The notes beneath the pieces were generated by a model. It was given only the letters and a program-made list of their open reading frames with translations. It was not told the origin of the DNA and did not search any database. Shown one piece after another: positions 37,521 to 50,039 of a stretch of 64,000 nt of DNA. A program made the position numbers and the translations under genes. Origin of the DNA: Homalodisca vitripennis (taxonomy: Eukaryota; Arthropoda; Insecta; Hemiptera; Cicadellidae); assembly GCF_021130785.1 (NCBI RefSeq), contig NC_060212.1, forward strand, positions 147,089,501 through 147,153,500. The letters are read 5' to 3'. Numbering within the stretch: the first letter of the stretch is position 1; each line of letters starts with the position of its first letter.

Positions 37521-40307
37521 GTAACAAGCCTTAGTTAGTTGTTTTGAAATGTCATTTAAATAAAGAAACTTCGTCAGCGAAACTGGATGAAATTCGAACC
37601 CACGATAACCTCAAGACCCAAACAGATGATAGAAGAACAGGTTACCACTTTGGCGCAGGAATTTCTACATGACTTAGAGATAACGTAAGTTTAATTTTTG
37701 TCTGTAACCGAAAAACTTTTTATTAACACTTTGAGTGCTGGCCCTAAATGACATGTAACTCTGTAGAATGCTGGGCGTTTTTGGTGGTTTTCAAAAATTT
37801 ATTAAAAAAAAAGTATTTAAGGTATGAGAAAAATACTTACATGCCTTAATTCAGCTTACTTTCGTCTTTCTTTTAACGTGAGATTGTTAGTGGTTTTTTA
37901 AAAAACTACACATACAAAATGTTTTTTTAAAAACATTTATTTTTGGAAAAAAAAATTATTTTTTGAGACAGTTTTTTTTATCTAACTTACTAAACTAAGC
38001 ATATATACAATTATTTACAATGCCCCATTTACAAATATAAACTGTCCTTTGCATAATACAAATCATGTTTTTATGTTTTGTAATTTTTTGAGAAAAAACT
38101 ATGCCGTCATATTGATGCGTCGGCATCACTTTCGCTGTCAGCACTGTTTTCAGCATCTGTAACATAATAATATACTATGTAAAATATGAATATATTTTCA
38201 TTTTATTCATAATAATAGAATATTAGTTGAATAAAGTTAATTTATTATAATACAAATTATAGTTTGATTCACGAAAACAATAACATAACCAAACTTTTAG
38301 ACTGATGTTTATATGATAAATAGACTTACTTACTTATTCTTACCTGAAGTATGTGTCTAATCTTCTTCCATTAAATCAGGATCAATGTCAGAAATCGTCA
38401 AAAATACTATCTACACCAATAAAACTATCTTCATCTAATACATCACTGATCGCAACGTCGTTCAAGCTGCGAGAAGCCATGATTACGACATCGACTGCCG
38501 GCTGCAACGAACGTCACGTCAGCGGCACGTAAACAACGCGACCGAAGTTGCTTTGTCATTAACCTCATACAATACATCTGACGCTTTCTAGCGGTGAATT
38601 GTGTTACTAAAAACCCAAATAACATTGTAGAGTAGGCAAAACCCGTTTAAATACGGACAATGTAATATAATACCAATTGAAATGACAACCACGTAAAACT
38701 ACGGGATTAGCATTCTTCGGAAGTTTCGCCGTTCCGTAAAATTACGGGATTAGCACTCTAAGTGTTAATACTATCAACCTTAACAGAACCGAAATATATT
38801 TCGGGTATATATATATATATATTTTTTTTTTTGCATTGGTGGTGGTTCGGAAGTCACCTTTAAGCCGTTGGTCCCCAGGTTAAGTGTTAGAGAGGGCTTC
38901 TTAGCCCTAAGTTCGTCTGGTAAAATAAGACATTCTTTTTTTTTCTTTTTATATTTATTGAAACCTTTTCAAAGGCGAGTAGTCCATGAGAACGGGAATG
39001 TTAAATACGATATAGTCTATCCTTATAAAATACGAACATACACTATACCGAAATCTACTGCTTACTCTCCTCACTCATAATTCATTCAATCCCGGCCGTA
39101 ACTGGCTTTCGAAATCCTAATTGAGCAGCCTAACCGCTAAGTCACGATATCTTGATAATTAAAGAAGTACGAAGGACATGGTTTTTAGTTTCAACTTACC
39201 TGATGTGATGCATGCGTCATGGGATTCAGTAATATATTCGTGATCTACTTTGGTGCTTCTCTTGATATGGTGAAGTTTATGACAACCTACATTTTTTAGA
39301 TAAAGTATGCAGATATCAGTTCCCGGATTCTATTGCATTTCTGTTTCTGTTTCAAAACACAACAATGGTAATGACCGTAAACCTATTGTTGCTTGAAGTT
39401 TAAACATTGTTTGAATGTAACGTTTACTACTTCTCTTGTTGATATAATGACAAGAAATGAACAGTTGATTCATTATAATAACCAATTAGAACTTAGTTTA
39501 TAATTCGTGACAAAAATCATTTTGCAATTGTGTCTGAAATTTTACTGCAAACGCAACATGTTTAAAAAAAAAATTATTATATAATCGTTTGTGTCGTAAT
39601 ATTTTTTACGTAAATAATACAATGGAAGCATTTACTAAACTCACGTGACAGACAACAGCAACAGCAACTCCTGATAGGTGATTTATTCACATTTTGCTGT
39701 CATTTATTAATTTCTCGACAATAACGACCGAACAAAATATTCGATCTGAGAGGAATAACAGATTTTCTTATGAAATTATACATTTACATAAAAAATTTGT
39801 TACACGCACAGAATATGTGTTGAATGCGTGTAAGTCTGAGCATATAATAATACTAATATAGTAAGAGCAATGGTAGAAGGATTAACTTTTCACTTAAGAA
39901 ATTAGCGAAACACTTTTATATCAATTCATATATAAGGGTTTTGTATATAGTTGTGGATATAGTTATTTTAAAAGACAACTCATTCATTTAAAATCACTTT
40001 AACCCCATTTTTATCAGGATGTTTTGAAATTTTAGACGACAATACTTATGGAGACTTATTTAAAAGTGTAATTATATCTTATTTCTCGATTTCCGTATCC
40101 GTTTCTTAGAGTACATTTTAAGCCCGCTTTTGATTTTGAAACTTGGGTACATTACATAAAAATTTTTATTCCTCGAAAGGATCTAATAAAATATCGTCTT
40201 TAATAAAACTAATACAAAATTGATGTTATTTTAGTTCTTTTTTTGGGAGGAAAAGGAAGTAAGTATACAAATTACCTACACTTAATAATTATTTAGTTTC
40301 AAAATAC
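37521..40307. repeat. Duplicated flank, second copy
   Basis: Second copy of 29868-31488. It adds the piggyBac-derived insertion at 37727-38764 and about 150 bp at 39565-39725 that the first copy lacks. It keeps a better tRNA-like box B (GGGTTCGAATTTC on the minus strand, near 37590-37603). It also has a second tRNA-like minus-strand fragment near 39090-39150 (TTAGCGGTTAGG, compare box A). After 40307 it continues into sequence unrelated to the first copy. Confidence 0.85.
37727..38764 (-). mobile_element. piggyBac-derived non-autonomous element (1038 bp)
   Basis: It is flanked by TTAA on both sides (37723-37726 and 38765-38768). The terminal inverted repeats are CACTTTGAGTGCT and AGCACTCTAAGTG (12 of 13 match). 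The first copy of the duplicated flank has a single uninterrupted TTAA at 30073-30076, a true empty site. TTAA targeting with such ends is diagnostic for piggyBac. On the minus strand about 38480 down to 38350 reads MASRSLNDVAISDVLDED and a further acidic stretch broken by a small frame change. A second acidic stretch (DAENSADSESDADAS) follows near 38155-38110. These resemble the acidic N-terminus of piggyBac transposases, while the catalytic domain is absent. Confidence 0.88.
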
Positions 40308-41158
40308 CTGTTAAAATGTGTGACAACTCGTATATAATAACTAAATAAAGTCCCCATAGTCTGATTAAATCTTTTAAAGTTTTTAATGGATATTGATTTA
40401 CACTAAATCCTGTATAGCTAATCATTGATAATAATACATTATAATAAAATGGACAAATACTGTTAAAACGCCGTTAGACGTTTAGTTGTAATATTATTAA
40501 GACAAACTTTTAGTAGTTCAATAGTAGAATATAAACATGTGTAGCTTGCTGATTACGCTTTTAGGATGGTGTATGTTTTAGGAAAATAAAGTAGAGCTAT
40601 TTTATAGTATTTTAAATAAATTATGCGGGAAGTACATGGAGCTAAAAATGAAGTTTTATACATCCAATGCTAAAAAACTATCTATTATTATATCAAAATG
40701 TTGTGGCCTCTATGTGTAAGTTAGTCAATCACGTAAAAACTATTGGACCGATTTTACAACAATATTTTTATGAACATTCTTAGAGTACCTGGTTAACATA
40801 AAAGACGATTACTATTTCGAAATAACCTCCGGGCTACCTCTCAATAGTCTTTAAAGTAGGTCAATTCCCATAGTGGTATGTAAAATTGCATTACAATAAA
40901 CAAATATTATTAATTGTCAGAGCCTGTTAAATGTAATTAACTGTTCTGTGTAAATATTGCTTTATGACATCACAGCCTTAATGGACCAAACGCAATTAAT
41001 TAACCATTATTTTCTATTTATTTAAATGGGTGGTCTTAAAAGTTAAAGTAACCTTGATAGTAACAGTCCTCCCTATTTAGACCTTTTCTGCAACCACTGA
41101 TAAGCACAGAGTGCGAAAATATCTAGAGAAGAAAATTAATAGTTGTAGGAAAAATGTA
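40308..41158. other. Non-coding, with a possible Helitron-like fragment
   Basis: Around 40715-40760 the phrase AATCACGTAAAAACTATTGG with CCGATTTTACAAC resembles the block near the left end of the element at 5437 (AATCACGCTGAAACTGCTA). No end structures were seen, so this is only a hint. The rest is plain AT-rich DNA. Confidence 0.3.
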
Positions 41159-42008
41159 CAGTGGAGTCCCGCTAATCCGAACACGTGTAATCCGAACGTC
41201 GGTTAATCCGAACAGGGCCAGGAGGAATTATTTATAACGATAATGAACAGTTATAGGAACTAATTACATAAAACATGAAAATGGGTGCATCATTTCGTAC
41301 ATAAACAAATAAAACTTTAATTAAATAGACATACAGTATTTTATTAAGACAAATTGTGTACGGTACAGTACATAAATAATGAAGTCAAATACAGTACCAA
41401 ATTGAAACTTATAGGTTAATAGTATGAATTAAATTACTGTATTAAGAAGTGAAATCAAACAAAAATTGGACGTACAGTACTGATATTATTATTGAGTACA
41501 ATATTAATTGTTAAAAGACATAAATTCAGTTATTGTCTTCTGTCGCATTGAAGAGAGTCTATTGGATGACGCGTAGTTTCGCCATCGTGTCATAAACATG
41601 ATATCGGCAGGTGTAGCAGTAGCCTGTTGCTCTAAGTATCGTAGTGCAAGGTTAAGCGCTGCTGCACCGTCTGCGTGTGGCACCAACTCTCCTTTATCAC
41701 CCAGGTTCTCGTCGTCCCGTAGCGCGTGGACCCGTACAATATCCAATACGCTCACATTGCTTAACAATAGGACTCTCACACTAAATACGGTAAATGTGCT
41801 TAGTATTCGCAAACACGTTTATTTGTCAAGAAATACAATGCAACAGTCAGAAAACATGTTTTAATAAACAATGTTGATAATTCTATAACAAAATAGACCC
41901 ATTCTCAAGTTTAAAACCGTATTTTTCTGTAATTCTGGCTAATCCGAACAATCACATAATCCGAATAGGGCTCGGTCCCAATTAGGTCGGATTAACGGGA
42001 CTCTACTG
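41159..42008 (-). mobile_element. pogo/Tigger-type element, internal deletion derivative (850 bp)
   Basis: TA target duplication on both sides (41157-41158, 42009-42010). The terminal inverted repeats are CAGTGGAGTCCCGCTAATCC and, at the other end, CAGTAGAGTCCCGTTAATCC in reverse complement. Further internal copies of the ATCCGAAC word lie near both ends. This end type is characteristic of pogo/Tigger elements. Only the C-terminus of the transposase survives inside (see 41504-41740). Confidence 0.9.
41504..41740 (-). pseudogene. C-terminal remnant of pogo/Tigger transposase
   Basis: The open frame on the minus strand (called from 41812) reads, from about 41740, VHALRDDENLGDK, VPHADGAAALNLALRYLEQQ, TPADIMFMTRWRNYA and RQKTITEFMSF. 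Tigger/pogo transposases end with this type of segment: an acidic stretch, a helix pair with ALRYLEQQ, and a final K.TI..F motif. The DNA-binding and DDE parts are missing. The first 20 or so residues of the open frame are not homologous and come from AT-rich sequence. Confidence 0.8.
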
Positions 42009-42010
42009 TA

Positions 42011-43455
42011 CTTTTAACTGTACATTTGATCAGATATTAAGTATGCAGATCTTGTTTAGTACTTTAATGCAAATATCACACTAAAAACTATAAAAACTGA
42101 CTTTTACTATAAATTTAAAGACTATTATAAAACCCATGTTACTTGTTTTTTTTAACACAAGTATGCTTCTCAGATCTGCTTATGCATATGTGTATTTGAT
42201 TAAGACTAAAAAGCAAATTAAAGTGTGGTAACATAAATATCTTAGACTAGAAGTAATTTACAAAGGCCGAAAGTAGATAGAGCTCATTACCGAATTAGGT
42301 TTTTGTAACCTGTGTATTTATCTTTTTGGTCGGATCATCAACGGAAAATGAAATAACGCACAAGATATAGTAAGACCGGAGTAAAATACAATGGCCATAC
42401 ATATACTACCTTGGTGCTTCTGTTTTTCATTACGAAGCGGATAACTGCTAGTATAATATATGTATTTTTACACAAAATGGTTTTAACAATACCGATCACT
42501 ATGCACGTACAAGATAAATTATTCAATAGTGTTTGAAAATGTTTTAACTTTAAATATCAAAACTTTGTTGTGAATGTGAAGGAAAGGCTGCGCCTCAAGA
42601 ACGGTCGAACTGAAACAGTTTGTTTCAAACCGTATGTTTTCTTAGAGGTAAGATTACCTGTATTGATAAATTTCATCTGTCATGTAATTGGAAGTGAGAA
42701 AGGAAATAAATACAATTTTATCCTCACTCCGTGTGTTTATCAACGTTTTTCACCACTTTGAAATTCAGTTACAATATGTTTACTAAGTACTAATCATAAA
42801 GAATAAAAATAAAACACTGAAGAATTTCTTAAACAAGAAAACAGACTGTTACATATTATTTATACACTATTTAATAATAATAATTATAAGAACAAAAACG
42901 CAAAGTATATCCCTTTCGGTTGTGTAAAATTGGTAGATTTCACCTGTGACTGTCTATCTAAAATATCATACTGAAGACGTCTTATTTGTTAAAAGTTAAA
43001 TTTTCGCAATAATTGTGGTACAAAATCTTAAAAGAAAAATAGATACACATATAAAGTTTTATTTGTAAAATCATGAAATTGACGTAGTTGCAATTAATCT
43101 GAAACTATCTTTATAAACACATTTACTTAGCAACCACTCAGTGTTATTGTAAATAACCATGTTGAATCCTTGAAAGTCATTACAAACGAATAAGAATAAA
43201 AGTTTATTGAAATTGCTTGGAATTTTATAATACGTATAAATGTTTTCATGTTGTAAAATATCAGAGATAAAATTTTGTATATACGTGAATGTATGTTATC
43301 TTGATACCTTTCATTGTTTGAATCTTTTACTAGCTAACGCACTTATTTACACAATATATAAGGATTATGTAAAAAAGCGCACAGGGAATAAAGCTTACAT
43401 ATAGATTTTTGCGAAGGAAGCGCACAAGGGCCAATGTGACAATTTAGTGTAGGTT
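42011..43455. other. Non-coding stretch, nothing recognised
   Basis: AT-rich. Frames of 62-63 codons at 42338-42526 (minus) and 42570-42761 (plus) carry no recognisable motif. Confidence 0.4.
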
Positions 43456-43489
43456 TTACGTTACCAGGAAATGAATACTTGGAGAGCTG

Positions 43490-43680
43490 CTAAGAGGTGG
43501 GTCATCATGGAATACAATAGCTCGGGTAAATTCCTCCTGTCCACCAAAGTTCACCCCACCCTTCAGGTGAGTCATGAAGCAGTACAATAGCTTAAGTACA
43601 ATCCTCCTGACTATCAACAATAGTTCACCCCACCATTTAGCTGTATAATCATGTAATACAATAGTCAGAGGCATTGCCCA
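43490..43680. repeat. Degenerate triple tandem repeat (about 70-75 bp unit)
   Basis: Three diverged units each contain a variant of GTCATGnnGnAATACAATAG. The first two also contain TCCTCCTG and AGTTCACCCCACC. Units start near 43497, 43566 and 43639. The minus frame 43456-43674 over them repeats a loose pattern (IVLHDY, LYCFMTH, IVFHDDP) because the unit is close to a multiple of three. It is not evidence of a gene. Confidence 0.65.
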
Positions 43681-43789
43681 ACCGTACTTCCCGACCTCAA
43701 ATCATGTCACAGAACGACCAACTTTTCCGTCAGATCACGTTTGGGAAAAGGGGGAAAACACTGATAGAACATGTCCATAGAAAATACAT

Positions 43790-43791
<2 letters not shown>

Positions 43792-43854
<63 letters not shown>
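43792..43854. repeat. (TA)n microsatellite
   Basis: Uninterrupted TA run of about 31 units. Confidence 0.95.
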
Positions 43855-43859
<5 letters not shown>

Positions 43860-46800
43860 TAAATATATAAATTGTCAGATTATGAAAGTGACCCAAAACT
43901 ATAACACATCTACTTAGAAAGATTTATTTCCTTTTTGGATGGCTCGCAAACAAAATGTAGTTTTCAGGATGCTACACTTTTAATTTGAACAATGATTGCT
44001 TTTACAAGGTAGGGGTACGCACACAAGTTTTACTTGGCTTTGTTTTATTATGATATGATTATAATGTATGTTTTACAAATCTGTTAATCCGGCGTGAAGA
44101 ATATGAAGATTGGTTAACAGTTTAACATTGACTCATATTAATCAGACAATAACACTTATATTACCGTTATTAGCATAACAACTTAAACACAAGCTTAAAC
44201 GTTAAATTTAATTAATTATAAGTATTTGTAAAGACTTGTAATATGTATTTTATCGGCCGTTATTTTGTTAAACGGGATGATAAATGCCGTATTAACTCGT
44301 ATTTTAAAGAATACCCAATAGTTCAGGTAACCATAATGTTACAGCATCCCGGATATCTCTTAATAACATAGTAATTTCTATAAATACAAAATACAATTAA
44401 AAAGATTCAAAATAAACATATGCCAGGATACTGGGTTATAAAAGTAAATTAGGAAAATCTAACGTTTTGTTTCAAATGTGTTTTAATCGTATGCTGAGCA
44501 CTATAACGGGGAGTAAAATACATTTAAGCCCACATGTGATTTTTAATTTAGATGCGGTGTGACGTGATGTTACAGATATCACCATATACTCTTATAAAGA
44601 GCTGTTTTGTGGGATTAAAGTCACAAATTGGATCCCACAGATCCCAGTGGAGCACATATCATCCGTAATGCTTTAATGTATATTGAAGCCACACACAGCC
44701 ACAAGCTCAGCAACCGTTACACCTTTATAGCCGTTAGGTAGTTGTTTATTTCTGTGACGTGATCCCTTGCGTATTCATTCATAATTTTTTAATTTTTTTA
44801 TGTTTTATGTTCATTTGATGACTAAAAAACAAATTGAAATATACTTTTTATTTAATCCTGTTTTTTATAACTAACCTAAAAAAGCCAAACAATTTATAAT
44901 TAATTTTTTTATTTAGTTTTATAATATTATCTCATCCAAAAAAACGTGATATCAACATCGTTGAATATGATTATTATTTAAAATGTTATTTCATTTTACT
45001 GTTAAGAGACTAACTAAACTGTACCTATAAAATTTTACACGGAACTGTGTTTTCGTAGATTTATTATATAAAATAACTAATTATATTTGTTACTAATAAA
45101 TTTGTTATGGTTTTTTTAAACAAACTTAACTTAGTAATTCCTTGGTTGATTGTGTTAAGACCCTTTTATTAACAGCTTATTTATTTATCTATCAAAACGC
45201 AATAATATGTTAAGTAAGGCATGTGTATGAAACTTCAGGAGCTAGGCATTCTACTCTTTGAGACTACTGGTTTTGAACAGTGCTTAGTGAAAGTAAATCA
45301 ACCTAATCTTAATTATATAAGAAACCTTTTACATTGTACTTTAGGCTCTACATTTTTAGAAATAGGTTTAGTTACCACACAGACAAAAGTATTGTCCTGT
45401 CAAGTTTAAAGCTCACAGGAATATTTTAAAGCCAGTGTTCTTACAACTTAGCTGAGTAGCGAGAAGGGCCAGAATGATTTGAATTTTTATGATAAAATAT
45501 TTTGTGAATACAGTATAGGTGGAAATAAATGTATTCGGTCATGCATTCTATTGAAAGCAAACATAGAACGATTAATTTTGATAGTCTCTCTGATGGTATG
45601 ATTAAAATTTCAAACTTTATTAAATAATCTATTTAAACATAGAATTTTAGATAAGAACAGGACGTCAGTAATACGGTTTTTATTCAAGTATTTTAATATT
45701 GGGTTAAGTAATTTAAAACATACGTATATATAGTCAAACAGGCACAATTATTTCAAGCAGGTTTAAGCTCTAGGGCAGAACACGATTTTCGGTTATTTAC
45801 AAACAAGGCTTTAGGCATGGATCGTTTAAATGTATCGCCAGTAAGATTTTTAACACTCTAGAATCCAAATACGTGTTTTTTGGAGACACAGTTTTGTAGA
45901 GATAGTGTCAAATCCAGCTAAGGTTTTGATTTTTAATGTTCAGATTAGTTTATCTACCTTTTCTAGGGATGTATTAAATTAGTATTAAAATTGACATTAT
46001 GGATTTTCTTTATAGTAAGCAAATAAACCTTCACAGAATACCCGTTGTCCTGTTTAACTCTGATTAATAAAGAAAACAATATAAGTAGTTTACAACCCTT
46101 ATTAAATTAATATCATGTTTTGATTGCAGCAAGTTATACTTTAAAACCAGATACAAATTAAACTATTATTAAACTATTCACGAAATAATTTTATATCCAG
46201 AGTTCATAAATTTATTAGATTTATTTGAGTGCTGTAAAGTTTTACCCGTGTCCAGAATGACAGACTGAAAATAAATTGAATGTAGTTTAACCAAGCACTC
46301 ATATAGGAAAGATTTAATCATTTCATTGAATTTTTCCTATTTAATCATTTGCTGATGATTACATTGCATATTTATTAAAGTATTTCACGAATAATTAAAT
46401 AAGAAGATAAGTTAAATAGGTTAATTCGACATGTAATAATCAAACAAATAAATGGGAATAAATTAAATAGGACAGTGGAAGCATTATAGATTTCCCTTCA
46501 CCCAATATTAAATGGTTATCAGATCCTTTATATAGATAATTCATAAAAGGGAGCACTATAGTATTGCTATTCCAAAAATAATATAAAAAACGCTAACCGA
46601 AGGAAACATAGGATAGATTATTGGAAAAACCTCCATGCAAAAACTTAAGAGCATATTGTTAATCCTTTGCTTTTTCACCATTATAATAAAAAAATCCTTA
46701 CGCTCCCAATATCAGATTCTAAAGTGCTCCCTGAGAACCATACACCTCACGCCGTAAGCACTGTAATCTGAAATTGCAGGAACGGAATTACCTATAGTAT

Positions 46801-46949
46801 TTTAGTTAAATGTTTAAAAAGCATAATAAAAGATATTAATAATCATATAGAACTATTTGGCTTAGTGTAGGCTACTAAAGATTCACTTAGTTTTACGAAA
46901 ACTATATTCTGTACATAATCCATAAAAATAATAAGCTTTTCAGATTTAT
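43855..46949. other. Non-coding stretch, nothing recognised
   Basis: Three kilobases of AT-rich DNA with no open frame above 62 codons and no repeat I could match elsewhere in the window. Confidence 0.45.
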
Positions 46950-46950
46950 A

Positions 46951-46989
<39 letters not shown>
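46950..46989. repeat. (TA)n microsatellite
   Basis: TA run next to the end of the Penelope-like remnant. A larger TA-rich tract lies on the other side of it (47925-48027). Confidence 0.9.
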
Positions 46990-46991
<2 letters not shown>

Positions 46992-47893
46992 TCAATAAGA
47001 ATAGAAAATAATAGAACAAAAGAACATAAAAATTCTCTATATTTCGTCTTAAGACATTTTCAAGAGATATACAATAGGTAAATAAGCAAATATATCAACA
47101 CAAAATAATAAACAAAAGAAACATCATATGTTAATAAAACTAATTTTGAATTACGTACAAAGAGTAAATAATTTTGCTTATTACAAGGAATATAAAGTTA
47201 TAAATTAAAATTGTAACGTGTAATTTATACATACTGCTATCCGTATCTTAAATTTAGACCATCCGGATGTTTAGTTTGTAGCACCCTCTGATGAGCTATT
47301 TCTAAATAATTTATTTTAAGTTTATGGGGGTTCTGAATTTTGTTAATACTTTTTAGAGAAAAGCATTCATCGAATTTTTTGTTATGCTCCATTGCGTGGG
47401 CCGAAATAGGATTTGATTTAATTTCAAGATTTGTATCGCTGCGATTTTTGTTCATTCTAATGTGCAATGGAGTTATGGTCTGACCAATGTAGTCCTTCGG
47501 ACAGTCTTTACATGACAATTGGTAAATAACATTGCTGGATTCACAAGTCATTTTACCAATTATCGGATAATTCCTTTTCGTTGTGCTGCTACAGAAATGT
47601 TTTGAACTTATTATTAAATTACATGTTTTGCAGCGAGACTTAAAACAGGGTTCACAGCCAAAAGGTTTGTTTCATTTTGAGTTAGCTCATCAGAGGGTAG
47701 TTTTGGTCTTACTAATATGTTTTTCAAATTTTGAGGCTTTTTAAAAATTACTTTAGGTGGATTAGTGAATATATTTTTGGGTTACAGGTGAAGCCTGTAG
47801 AATATTGTGTGCAGTTTTTATTATACCATTAATTTTGTATAGCCCTGGATGATAGGTGGTAATAAATTTTCCTTGGTTTTTATAATTCCTAGG
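46990..47893 (-). mobile_element. Decayed Penelope-like element, 3' portion
   Basis: On the minus strand the sequence begins in broken frames near 47893 with FITTYHPGLYKI and IIKTAHNILQ. It continues with FKKPQNLKNILVRPKLPS, then a Cys cluster GCEPCFKSRCKTC (CX2CX4CX2C), then a GIY-YIG-type nuclease (47237-47551). The order (RT-thumb tail, Cys motif, GIY-YIG) is the signature of Penelope-like retroelements. The RT catalytic core is not present. Downstream, about 47080-46990, runs the likely 3' UTR. Confidence 0.75.
47237..47670 (-). pseudogene. GIY-YIG endonuclease domain of a Penelope-like element
   Basis: Open frame with the Cys motif near 47621-47660, then CESSNVIYQLSCKDCPKDYIGQT. IY and YIG mark the two short strands of the GIY-YIG fold, and the two Cys residues between them are normal for Penelope-like nucleases. 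The catalytic Arg helix follows (PLHIRMNKNRSD), then SAHAMEHNKKFDE and a C-terminal LE..L stretch. In active elements this domain nicks the target DNA. A TGA near 47673 and frame breaks upstream separate it from the RT, so the copy is dead. The rest of the domain is well kept for a pseudogene. Confidence 0.8.
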
Positions 47894-47924
47894 AGTAGAG
47901 TTTTTTAATTTTTGCTATGTATAT

Positions 47925-50039
<2,115 letters not shown>

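Noticed and set aside
39565..39725. Extra about 150 bp in the second flank copy as a transposon insertion
   Set aside because: I see no inverted ends or target duplication. It may equally be a deletion in the first copy.
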